64,000 nucleotides of DNA from an uncultured Bacteroidales bacterium (GTDB taxonomy: Bacteria > Bacteroidota > Bacteroidia > Bacteroidales > UBA932): assembly GCA_946999645.1 (NCBI GenBank), contig CAMQDS010000002.1, positions 62,001 through 126,000 of the forward strand, given 5' to 3'. Below, piece after piece: positions 9,044 to 17,357 of the stretch (position 1 is its first letter; each line of letters opens with the position of its first letter). A program made the position numbers and the translations under genes. The notes below the pieces were generated by a model. That model did no database searches, was not told the DNA's origin, and saw nothing but the letters and a program-made list of their open reading frames with translations.

Positions 9044-12000
9044 ATGACAGAAATAAGATTAAATAAACTTACAAGAAAATTCAATATAGGCATTCAGACT
9101 TTGGTTGATTTTCTTCACACTAAGGGAGTAGATGTAGAACCTAATCCAAACGCAAAAGTTTCGGAAGAATATCTACCTGCCTTAGAAAAGAAATTCGGCG
9201 AGGATTTGAAGGTGAAGCAGGATGCTGAAAAGGTGGGTATTAAAATGAAAGAAATTATAGAAAAAAACACCCACAAACAGCAAGAAGAGGAAGAATTCTA
9301 TCCCGAAAATGAAACAATCACTATCACTACTACAGGTCTTTCAGTAATGCCAGAAAATGAAACGGTGAAGAATATCGATGCCGATAAACCTATTGTGGAA
9401 AATGATATAGAAGATGTTATGGAAAAATCCAATCCAGAACAGCCAAGCAAAATTGAAACAGAAGAGGTAAAAGAGGCAGAAGAGGTGAAAGAGGCAGAAG
9501 AGGTGAAAGAGGCAGAAGAGGTGAAAGAGGCAGAAGTGAATAAAAATGATGAAATAGAAGAAAAAGTCATTGAAAAACAGGAGGTTGCAGAAAATATTGC
9601 TGTGGAGGAAACTACTGCAGAAACACCTGCAGAAACGCTCCAAAACAATAATGAGCAGCAGCCACAGCAGCCACAACAACCGCAGAGTACAGTTGCAAGT
9701 GAAAATGTTAATGTTGAGGAGAAACCAGTTGTTGAGGTATATGAGAAAAAGAACAAAGTAGAAGAAAGAGTGGAAATCCCAGAAGAACCTGTTGAAGTTG
9801 AAGAAAATATTGAAGAGAAAAAGTCAATATCTCATAAACGAATCGAGGAGGAAGAAAAAGAGGAGAGAAAGTTTGCTCAAAAACTCGATAAGGAAAAACT
9901 TAAGGCTGAACACAAGATAAAGAAGTCTTTCAAGCCTAAAAATGATGATGAAGAGGAGGACATAGATCAAACTCCAGGTCTTACAATCGTAGGAAAGGTT
10001 GATTTATCTAAGTTTGATAAGCCGAAAAAGAATAAGAAGAGAGAGAGAATAACCAAAGGCAGTCAAAAAGTTGATGTTAATAAAATTGAAAGCGATGACA
10101 GGAAGGGAAGAAAGGATGATAAGAGGTCACGCAATAATGAAAATGGTGGTGGACGTAACAAACAAGGCAACGAAAAGAATGGCAAAGGACGCAAAAAAGA
10201 TCGTAGTGAGCGTTTTAAGCCAGCCATGACTGCAGCCGAAGAGGAGGAAATGCAGAAAGAAATCCAAAAGCAGGTCAAAGAGACTTATGCTAGGATGAAT
10301 GAAAACAAGAAGGGAAATTTCGGTGCCAAGTATAGAAAAGAAAAAAGAGAACTTGCTTCTCAAAAGATGCAGGAGGAAATTGAGCAAGAAGCAGCAGAAA
10401 AGAAAGTGCTGAAAGTTACAGAATTTGTAACAGTAAACGACCTTGCAACCCTGATGGATAATACTCCTGTAAATAAAGTCATTGGTGCATGTATGAGTTT
10501 GGGCCTTATGGTTTCTATCAATCAAAGGCTTGATGCTGAAACACTTGTACTTGTGGCAGAGGAATTTGGCTACAAAGTTGAATTTGTAACAGCAGAACTA
10601 ACAGAAGAAGTCAACCAAGAAAATGAAGAAATCGAGGATGAAGGTAATCTTGAGACAAGACCTCCTATCATTACTGTAATGGGACACGTAGACCATGGTA
10701 AAACCTCACTTTTGGATTATATAAGAAAAACCAATGTAATTGCAGGAGAAGCCGGCGGAATTACTCAGCACATAGGTGCTTACAATGTTTCTCTTGGCAA
10801 TGGAAGGCACATTACATTCTTGGATACTCCAGGACACGAAGCCTTCACCGCGATGAGGGCAAGAGGTGCGCAGCTTACCGACTTGGCTATAATCATCATT
10901 GCAGCTGACGATGCAGTAATGCCTCAAACTGTTGAAGCAATCAACCATGCGCAAGCAGCAGGCGTTCCTATGGTATTCGCCATTAATAAAATTGATAAAC
11001 CAGGTGCAAATCCTGCAAAAATATACGAACAACTGTCTCAGATGAATATATTGACAGAATCGTGGGGCGGTAAGTATCAATGTCAAGAAATATCAGCAAA
11101 GAGTGGATTAAACGTTGACAAGTTACTCGAAAAAATCCTTCTTGAGACAGATATGATGGATCTTAAAGCAAATCCAAAGAAATTGGCTGTCGGTGCTGTC
11201 ATTGAATCCTCTCTTGATAAAGGACGTGGTTTTGTCGCTACTATACTTGTACAAGACGGAACCCTTAGAAAAGGAGATATGATGCTTAGTGGAAGATACT
11301 ATGGCAGGGTAAAAGCAATGCTTAACGAGCGTGGTCAACTGATTGATGAGGCTGGTCCGTCTACTCCTGTATCCATATTAGGTCTTAACGGTGCTCCGAG
11401 TGCTGGAGAAAAGTTCAATGTAATGACTGATGAAAAAGAAGTCAAGGCAATAGCAAATAAGCGTGAGCAACTTCTCCGTATACAGGGTATAAAGACCCAG
11501 AAACATATGACACTTGAAGAAATTGGGCGTCGTATTGCTATCGGTAACTTTAAGGAACTTAACGTTATAGTCAAAGGCGATGTGGACGGCTCTGTTGAGG
11601 CTTTGTCAGACTCCCTTATAAAACTTTCAACTGATGAAATTCATGTTAATGTTATACATAAGGCTGTAGGAGCTATCTCAGAATCTGATGTAATGCTTGC
11701 AACCGCATCTGATGCTATTATAATCGGATTCCAAGTACGTCCTTCTTCTGAAGCCCGTAATCTTGCAGAACGCGAGGGCATAGAGATAAGACTTTATTCT
11801 ATTATCTATGATGCAATTAATGAGGTTAAAGATGGTATTGAAGGTATGCTTGAACCTGAAAAGAAAGAAGAGGTAACAGCAACAGCACTTGTCAAACAGA
11901 CATTCAAAATATCCAAAGTGGGTACGATTGCAGGTTGCCTTGTAAAGGAAGGTAAACTTACCAAAACTACCAAAGTCCGTTTAATCAGAGACGGTATTGT

Positions 12001-12163
12001 AGTTTACACAGGTAATTTAGCATCGCTTAAACGTGGCAAAGATGATGTTAAAGAAGTTACTTCAGGAATGGAATGTGGTTTGAGTATTGAAAATTTCAAT
12101 GATGTTAAGGATGGAGATATTGTAGAAGCCTTTAAAATCGTAGAAATCAAGAGAACATTATAA
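9044..12163 (+). CDS. infB: Translation initiation factor IF-2
   Basis: GTPase that places initiator fMet-tRNA on the 30S subunit. G-domain motifs are GHVDHGKTS (G1), DTPGHEAF (G3) and NKID (G4), followed by domains II, III and the C-terminal fMet-tRNA-binding domain. The 1039-residue length comes from a long, charged, low-complexity N-terminal region (about 60-440) rich in Glu and Lys, which includes a four-unit EVKEAE repeat. The gene is last in the operon and ends in a strong terminator at 12183-12225. Confidence 0.97.
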   Translation: MTEIRLNKLTRKFNIGIQTLVDFLHTKGVDVEPNPNAKVSEEYLPALEKKFGEDLKVKQDAEKVGIKMKEIIEKNTHKQQEEEEFYPENETITITTTGLSVMPENETVKNIDADKPIVENDIEDVMEKSNPEQPSKIETEEVKEAEEVKEAEEVKEAEEVKEAEVNKNDEIEEKVIEKQEVAENIAVEETTAETPAETLQNNNEQQPQQPQQPQSTVASENVNVEEKPVVEVYEKKNKVEERVEIPEEPVEVEENIEEKKSISHKRIEEEEKEERKFAQKLDKEKLKAEHKIKKSFKPKNDDEEEDIDQTPGLTIVGKVDLSKFDKPKKNKKRERITKGSQKVDVNKIESDDRKGRKDDKRSRNNENGGGRNKQGNEKNGKGRKKDRSERFKPAMTAAEEEEMQKEIQKQVKETYARMNENKKGNFGAKYRKEKRELASQKMQEEIEQEAAEKKVLKVTEFVTVNDLATLMDNTPVNKVIGACMSLGLMVSINQRLDAETLVLVAEEFGYKVEFVTAELTEEVNQENEEIEDEGNLETRPPIITVMGHVDHGKTSLLDYIRKTNVIAGEAGGITQHIGAYNVSLGNGRHITFLDTPGHEAFTAMRARGAQLTDLAIIIIAADDAVMPQTVEAINHAQAAGVPMVFAINKIDKPGANPAKIYEQLSQMNILTESWGGKYQCQEISAKSGLNVDKLLEKILLETDMMDLKANPKKLAVGAVIESSLDKGRGFVATILVQDGTLRKGDMMLSGRYYGRVKAMLNERGQLIDEAGPSTPVSILGLNGAPSAGEKFNVMTDEKEVKAIANKREQLLRIQGIKTQKHMTLEEIGRRIAIGNFKELNVIVKGDVDGSVEALSDSLIKLSTDEIHVNVIHKAVGAISESDVMLATASDAIIIGFQVRPSSEARNLAEREGIEIRLYSIIYDAINEVKDGIEGMLEPEKKEEVTATALVKQTFKISKVGTIAGCLVKEGKLTKTTKVRLIRDGIVVYTGNLASLKRGKDDVKEVTSGMECGLSIENFNDVKDGDIVEAFKIVEIKRTL
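9464..9535 (+). repeat. four tandem 18-bp repeats in infB
   Basis: The unit GAGGTGAAAGAGGCAGAA occurs four times in tandem; the first copy has one A for G. Each unit adds Glu-Val-Lys-Glu-Ala-Glu to the flexible N-terminal region. Changes in copy number would stay in frame. Confidence 0.9.
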
Positions 12164-12182
12164 AAAATAGTATTTTATTTGC

Positions 12183-12225
12183 AAAAGCCGTCCGGAAATA
12201 AATATTCGGTCGGCTTTTATTTTAT
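12183..12225 (+). terminator. terminator after infB
   Basis: AAAAGCCG (12183-12190) pairs with CGGCTTTT (12211-12218), extended by CCG/CGG inside, and a T-rich tract follows. Confidence 0.8.
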
Positions 12226-12279
12226 TTTATTTTTTGCATTAAAAATATTTAATTTGCAGAACACTATAAAATTTAATAT

Positions 12280-13275
12280 ATGGAATTCACTGCAAAACAG
12301 TTGGCTAAAGTATTGAAAGGCACAGTTGAAGGAGATCCAGATGTAAAAGTTACGGATTTCGCAAAAATAGAGCATGGAAAACCTGGAAAATTATGCTTTT
12401 TTGCCAACCCTAAATATGAAAAATATGTATATACTTGTAAGGCAAGTATACTTTTAGTAAATGATACTTTTAAACCTAATGCTCCTGTAGAACCTACTAT
12501 GATAAGGGTAGCTGATGCCTATACGGCAATTGCAGAGTTGCTTAAATATGTGGCAACACGCAAGCGTACAGACAAGAGACATCGCGGATTTCGCTCATCA
12601 TGGTTTTTGACTACCAAGTTCGGTAAAAAGGTATATCTTGGCAGTCATTCATATGTGGGGCATCATGCTAAGGTTGGGGACTATACCAAAATCTATGAAA
12701 ATGTATATGTCGGGGACGATACAGTCATCGGAAAACATTGTATAATTTATCCTGGTGTACGCATTTATCCTGGTATGATTATAGGTGATAATGTGATAAT
12801 TCATGCAAATGCGGTTATTGGTGCTGACGGTTTCGGAAATGCACCTCAGCCTGATGGCACCTGGGAGAAGATAGAGCATCTTGGAAATGTAATTATAGGT
12901 GACAATGTAGAGATAGGAGCCTGTACTACTATTGACAGAGCAGAAATGGAGTCTACCATAATAGGTAAAGGAGTAAAAATAGACAACCTGTGTCAGATTG
13001 CACATAATGTACAAATAGGTGACAATACAGTAATGGCAGCTCAATGTGGCATTGCTGGCTCTGCAAAGATAGGAAAGAACTGCATTATCGCCGGTCAGGT
13101 AGGGATTGTGGGGCATATTACAATAGCCGATAACACTATTATTGGTGCACAGGCAGGAGTAATAGGTAATGTGAAGACCTCTGGACAGAAACTATTGGGC
13201 TCTCCAGCCATACCTATAAGCACCTTTATGAGGAGTTATGCTATCTTCAAAAAGAGCGGAGAAAGTACAAAATAA
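12280..13275 (+). CDS. lpxD: UDP-3-O-(3-hydroxyacyl)glucosamine N-acyltransferase LpxD
   Basis: Third enzyme of lipid A synthesis, transferring a 3-hydroxyacyl chain from ACP to the glucosamine amine. It has an N-terminal uridine-binding domain (1-100), then many left-handed beta-helix hexapeptide repeats. The catalytic His lies in NLCQIAHNVQIG, and FGNAPQPDGTWEKIEHLG is also typical. The 331-residue length is normal. It heads the lpxD-lpxC-lpxA block. A weak -7-like TTAATTTG (12249-12256) precedes it. Confidence 0.96.
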   Translation: MEFTAKQLAKVLKGTVEGDPDVKVTDFAKIEHGKPGKLCFFANPKYEKYVYTCKASILLVNDTFKPNAPVEPTMIRVADAYTAIAELLKYVATRKRTDKRHRGFRSSWFLTTKFGKKVYLGSHSYVGHHAKVGDYTKIYENVYVGDDTVIGKHCIIYPGVRIYPGMIIGDNVIIHANAVIGADGFGNAPQPDGTWEKIEHLGNVIIGDNVEIGACTTIDRAEMESTIIGKGVKIDNLCQIAHNVQIGDNTVMAAQCGIAGSAKIGKNCIIAGQVGIVGHITIADNTIIGAQAGVIGNVKTSGQKLLGSPAIPISTFMRSYAIFKKSGESTK

Positions 13276-13282
13276 TTTTTAT

Positions 13283-13290
13283 TATATTTG
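13283..13290 (+). promoter_or_regulatory. -7 promoter element of lpxC
   Basis: TATATTTG lies just after the lpxD stop and 30 bases before the lpxC ATG. It would give lpxC-lpxA-wbqC their own transcript. Confidence 0.55.
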
Positions 13291-13320
13291 CCTCCGCTAA
13301 TTAATAATGATTTTATACAA

Positions 13321-14214
13321 ATGCAACAGCATACAATATACAATACATACTATTTTGAGGGTAAAGGACTTCACACAGGTCTATATTCACATGTAGCAAT
13401 TAAACCAGCTCCTGTAAATACAGGCATTAAGTTTATTCGTACTGATTTAGCGGACACTGTAATCCAAGCGGTTGCGGAGAACGTTTCAAGTACCACAAGG
13501 AGTACTACTATAGCTTCAGGAAAGGCAGAAGTTCATACAATAGAGCATATAATGTCTGCCCTTACAGGAATGGGTGTAGATAATGCCATAATTGAGATTG
13601 ACAATATGGAAATGCCTATTCTTGACGGCAGTGCCTCTTTTTATGCCAAGGCTATAGCTGATGATGGTTTAGTAGAGCAAAGTGCAGAACGTACCTATAT
13701 AAATATACCACAGACAATTGAAATAAAAGATGAGAAAAGTGGTTCGTGGGTGCGTATAGAGCCGTCCGATAAACCTTCCATTGATATTACTGTTGATTTT
13801 GGTTCAAAGGTTCTTGGTGTACAGTCTGCTCATTGGGATGAAACCGTAGATTACGCTAATCAGATTGCAATATGCAGGACTTTCGTGTTTTTTCATGAAA
13901 TAGAATTTTTGTTTGCGAACAATCTTATTAAAGGTGGAGATGTAGACAACGCTATCGTGATAGTAGAACATCCTGTAAGCGATGAGCAATTGGATAGAAT
14001 GTCAAAATTGTTTAATCGCTCTGGATTGAGTGTGCACGAGGGCTATCTAAATAATCTGCAACTTCATTTCCCGAATGAATGTGGACGACATAAGTTGTTA
14101 GATATGATAGGTGATATGCGGCTTAGCGGTGGTTACCTCAATGCTAAGATAACAGCATTCAAACCTGGACATACTATTAATACAAAGGCTGCAAAAGCCA
14201 TAAGAGAATTATAA
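13321..14214 (+). CDS. lpxC: UDP-3-O-acyl-N-acetylglucosamine deacetylase LpxC (not fused to FabZ)
   Basis: Zinc amidase that catalyses the committed step of lipid A synthesis. Zinc ligands are in VHTIEHIMSAL (second His) and in GRHKLLDMIGD (His and Asp); the catalytic-base region FKPGH is present. I start at ATG 13321, because the upstream in-frame TTG at 13288 lies inside a -7 promoter element. The 297-residue protein stops right after the LpxC domain. Relatives in Bacteroides and Prevotella normally continue into a C-terminal FabZ dehydratase (about 460 residues in all). Only 10 bases separate it from lpxA, so no remnant FabZ remains; a free-standing FabZ is encoded at 55 kb. Confidence 0.95.
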   Translation: MQQHTIYNTYYFEGKGLHTGLYSHVAIKPAPVNTGIKFIRTDLADTVIQAVAENVSSTTRSTTIASGKAEVHTIEHIMSALTGMGVDNAIIEIDNMEMPILDGSASFYAKAIADDGLVEQSAERTYINIPQTIEIKDEKSGSWVRIEPSDKPSIDITVDFGSKVLGVQSAHWDETVDYANQIAICRTFVFFHEIEFLFANNLIKGGDVDNAIVIVEHPVSDEQLDRMSKLFNRSGLSVHEGYLNNLQLHFPNECGRHKLLDMIGDMRLSGGYLNAKITAFKPGHTINTKAAKAIREL

Positions 14215-14224
14215 TTATTTTGAT

Positions 14225-15037
14225 ATGATTAATATTCATCCGCTTGCGACAGTAAGTCCTAAAGCAAAAATTGCGGACAATGTTGAAATCGGTCCGTACG
14301 CATTTATAGATGATGACGTTGAAATTGGTGAGGGATGTAAAATCCTTCCTCACGCCACTATATTCAAATATGTTAAACTTGGCAAAAACTGCGAGGTTTT
14401 TCCTGGTGCAGTAGTAGGTGCAGTACCTCAAGATCTTAAATTTGAAGGAGAAGTAACGTACGTTGAGATAGGAGATAATGTTACAATACGTGAGTGTGCT
14501 ACAATAAACAGAGGAACAAAAGCCAGTGGAAAAGGTGTTACCAAAGTAGGAAATAATACTCTGATAATGTCATATGTACATATAGCTCATGATTGTACTG
14601 TTGGAAGTCATTGTATCCTTGTAAGTTATGTTGGTATAGCAGGGGAAACTGATATTGCAGATTGGGTTATTCTCGGTGGGGGTTCAATGGCTCATCAGTT
14701 TTCAAGAGTAGGCTGCCATGCAATGGTTGGAGGTTGTTCCAAGATTAATAAGGATGTACCTCCATATGTATTATGTGGAAGAGATCCGATATGCTATGCT
14801 GGAGTAAATATTGTAGGTCTTCGTCGTAGAGGTTTCTCTTCTGAAATCATAAGAAACATAAAGGATATTTATGACACCATATACTTTCAGGGTTATAATA
14901 TATCAGATGGTTGTTCAAAGGTTGAGTCAGGTTTCCCTCAATCAGAAGAAAGAGATAATATACTGAATTTTATACGTTCCTCAAAAAGAGGAATAATCAA
15001 AGGTAGTGAACCAAACGAAAAAGGTATAATAGAGTAG
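14225..15037 (+). CDS. lpxA: Acyl-ACP--UDP-N-acetylglucosamine O-acyltransferase LpxA
   Basis: First acyltransferase of lipid A synthesis. It is a left-handed beta-helix made of hexapeptide repeats, with the catalytic His in SYVHIAHDC (E. coli His125 region) and the characteristic IRECATINRGT segment, followed by a helical C-terminus. The 270-residue length is near normal. Its TAG stop overlaps the GTG start of the next gene in a TAGTG, so the two are likely translationally coupled. Confidence 0.96.
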   Translation: MINIHPLATVSPKAKIADNVEIGPYAFIDDDVEIGEGCKILPHATIFKYVKLGKNCEVFPGAVVGAVPQDLKFEGEVTYVEIGDNVTIRECATINRGTKASGKGVTKVGNNTLIMSYVHIAHDCTVGSHCILVSYVGIAGETDIADWVILGGGSMAHQFSRVGCHAMVGGCSKINKDVPPYVLCGRDPICYAGVNIVGLRRRGFSSEIIRNIKDIYDTIYFQGYNISDGCSKVESGFPQSEERDNILNFIRSSKRGIIKGSEPNEKGIIE

Positions 15038-15699
15038 TGCTGCTTACTACTGCATATTTTCCGCCTATATCTTGGTTTGCTGCAGCGGCAAAAGAGTTCA
15101 CCTTCTCTACTGAAGGGGTGAACTCTTCTTTAGTTTACCTTGAGGCTTGTGAAAATTATCAGAAACAGTCTTATAGAAACAGATGTAAAATTCTTACATC
15201 AAATGGCATTGAAAATCTAAATGTTCCTATAATACATGATTTAGGCACATATAGACATTTGATAACAGATATTCAAATAGATTATTCAGAACCGTGGGTG
15301 TCAAGAACAAAAAGAGCTATAGCTTCTGCCTACTATTCATCTCCTTACTTTGAATATTACAAAGATGACTTATTTACGTTGTTGGAATTAAACTATCCTA
15401 CTTTATGGGAACTTAATTTGAACATAATAAGGTTTTTTATGAACAAGATTGGAATATATGCACAAATAGTTCCAACTACTGAATATACATATAAGGATTC
15501 TAATATTTATGGAGAAGATTTAAGGAGTATAATTCATCCTAAAAAACAAAATACAATTCTTGAAAGTTTAGAACTGAAAAAGCCGTACTTCCAGGTCTTT
15601 TCCCAAAAATACGGCTTTCAATATGATTTATCCATTATGGACCTGCTTTTTTGCGAAGGTCCTGATTCAATATCATTTCTAAAAAAGATTCAGCCTTAA
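15037..15699 (+). CDS. WbqC-like family protein
   Basis: A 220-residue protein of the WbqC family (PF08889), whose members are often found with polysaccharide or envelope genes; no biochemical role is established that I can cite. The family N-terminus LLTTAYFPPISWF and the late block YGFQYDLSIMDLLFCEGP are clear. The start is a GTG overlapping the lpxA stop by one base (TAGTG), and no other start fits. Its 3' end overlaps the convergent barrel-protein gene by 4 bases, and its coding sequence contains that gene's probable terminator. Confidence 0.85.
   Translation: MLLTTAYFPPISWFAAAAKEFTFSTEGVNSSLVYLEACENYQKQSYRNRCKILTSNGIENLNVPIIHDLGTYRHLITDIQIDYSEPWVSRTKRAIASAYYSSPYFEYYKDDLFTLLELNYPTLWELNLNIIRFFMNKIGIYAQIVPTTEYTYKDSNIYGEDLRSIIHPKKQNTILESLELKKPYFQVFSQKYGFQYDLSIMDLLFCEGPDSISFLKKIQP
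15577..15618 (-). terminator. probable terminator of the FadL-like gene, inside wbqC
   Basis: AAAGCCGTA (15579-15587) and TACGGCTTT (15610-15618) are a perfect 9-bp inverted repeat. Read on the - strand, the second arm runs into TTTTT. It sits about 80 bases past the stop of the - strand gene ending at 15696. Confidence 0.5.
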
Positions 15700-17339
15700 A
15701 ATCTCCAACCGAATGTCATTATAATATTCCAAAGTCCTTTAGAAATCTTTATTTCGGGAGACGGTGTGTTATCAATATAATTTCCATAAGGCATTAGATA
15801 TTCATCAGCATATTTCTGAAATCTGAATGCAAGGTCACAGAAAAATGAATCTGACGAACTGTAGCCAGCACCGAAAGAGAAGGCTTTTGTATATGCCTTA
15901 ACACTTCTTTTTACCCCATTTTCAATGTATCTTTCAGGAGATGTACTAAAATTGTATCCTGCACGTACTGCAACAGCTGGTGTAATTTTAAATTCTGCAC
16001 CTGCTCTAAATGAATGTGCTAAACTCAAAGTTTCCTTTATTTGGTCGTTTACCTCTTCAAAGCCGTTATCCCCAACAAAGGATAGATCTGTCTCTTTAAA
16101 CTTCATTCCACTATAATCTGCCATCTCATAGTCAAAACTTAGCAGACCTCTTTGTGAGGTTAATGCCAATCCTAAATTGGCACGATATGGAGTTATAAGC
16201 CTATAACTGTTTCTACCTTTAGGACTTGTAGACTCGGCATTAAACATTGTCTTATCAAATTCTGTCTTGCCTGAGCATTGGTAAGTTTCTCTAAGTGCCA
16301 TCGCTGTAGGAGTCTGTATTGCTGCACCTATTCGTACCCAATTTACAGGTAATGCAATCATTCCTAATTTTGCATAAACTCCACTCCCAGATATCTTTAA
16401 GGCTTGTTTGAATGTAAAATTATCAAGGTATGCTTTAACTTTTCTCTTACCTCCGTCCAATTCAAATTCATTTTCAAAAGCTGACGGATCTTTTGCAGTC
16501 TCACGATAATTGGTGGAAACATTTGAATATAGGCTTACAAACCCTATGTTCCCTCCTATGTATAACTTATCAGATATGTTCATACCTAAGTTCATCAGCA
16601 TATCATATTTGCGTCCTGAACGCTTTCGGTTATACATTTGATCGAGAGGACCTGCCGTCCTTATATTTTCTATTTTGGTGGTAGGATCTGTAGTATATTT
16701 TTCAGCAACACCTATATACCTATCATCATGACCTCCATAAACAGATATTATTCCAGAGCGAAATCCTACTAATGCATCCCATGTATAGGGAAATTTAGAA
16801 TCGTCGAAATTATCGTTTTGCAATTTATTAGGGTCTAAACGGAACTTTGATGCATGACTTGCTATTTCACCTGAATATGAAGTTTTGTCATTAGTGCCTT
16901 TTGATAGCATTTCATCATAGCAATAATCAGTTGCATTGCCGATAAAACTGAGAGTGACGTTTTTCAATCCAGACTTTTCGCCAGATGAAAAATTCAGAAT
17001 TACTCCGATACTTGGTACTGTGAATTTTTGAAGTTCTCCTTTAACAGTATTTGCAAATCCTTCTCCATTATTATATGCAGATTGTGTCGTTATCAGACTT
17101 ATATTTGGAGAGAAAGTGAACTGTGAAAAATTATTCACTGCAGAACCCGCTGGGTTTAAGACTACAGAGCCGAGGTCTCCACCCAGTGCTGTCATTGCAT
17201 TGCCTAAGCCTATACTCCTTGCTGTACCATAGTAGTTATTTTGAGTTAGTCTTAATGCGTCTCCTATATTTTGTCCTATTGCGTTCGATGACATTATGAC
17301 AGTTAATGAAATGACTGTCATTTTTATTATATTATTCAT
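15696..17339 (-). CDS. FadL/OMPP1/TodX-type outer-membrane transport protein
   Basis: A signal peptide (MNNIIKMTVISLTVIMSSNAIG) is followed by the family N-terminus ARSIGLGNAMTALGGDLGSV, and then by alternating beta strands that end in the aromatic C-terminus GWRF expected of a barrel. The family moves hydrophobic molecules across the outer membrane; relatives in Bacteroides are often labelled hemin receptor without good proof. It is the second gene of a two-gene - strand unit, 18 bases after the repeat lipoprotein. Confidence 0.82.
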   Translation of the reverse strand: MNNIIKMTVISLTVIMSSNAIGQNIGDALRLTQNNYYGTARSIGLGNAMTALGGDLGSVVLNPAGSAVNNFSQFTFSPNISLITTQSAYNNGEGFANTVKGELQKFTVPSIGVILNFSSGEKSGLKNVTLSFIGNATDYCYDEMLSKGTNDKTSYSGEIASHASKFRLDPNKLQNDNFDDSKFPYTWDALVGFRSGIISVYGGHDDRYIGVAEKYTTDPTTKIENIRTAGPLDQMYNRKRSGRKYDMLMNLGMNISDKLYIGGNIGFVSLYSNVSTNYRETAKDPSAFENEFELDGGKRKVKAYLDNFTFKQALKISGSGVYAKLGMIALPVNWVRIGAAIQTPTAMALRETYQCSGKTEFDKTMFNAESTSPKGRNSYRLITPYRANLGLALTSQRGLLSFDYEMADYSGMKFKETDLSFVGDNGFEEVNDQIKETLSLAHSFRAGAEFKITPAVAVRAGYNFSTSPERYIENGVKRSVKAYTKAFSFGAGYSSSDSFFCDLAFRFQKYADEYLMPYGNYIDNTPSPEIKISKGLWNIIMTFGWRF

Positions 17340-17357
17340 AAATTTTACTTTAATTAT

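Noticed and set aside
9298..9756. Long - strand frame rich in Ser/Phe opposite infB
   Set aside because: It is a shadow of the Glu/Lys repeat region of infB on the other strand; no promoter or family match.
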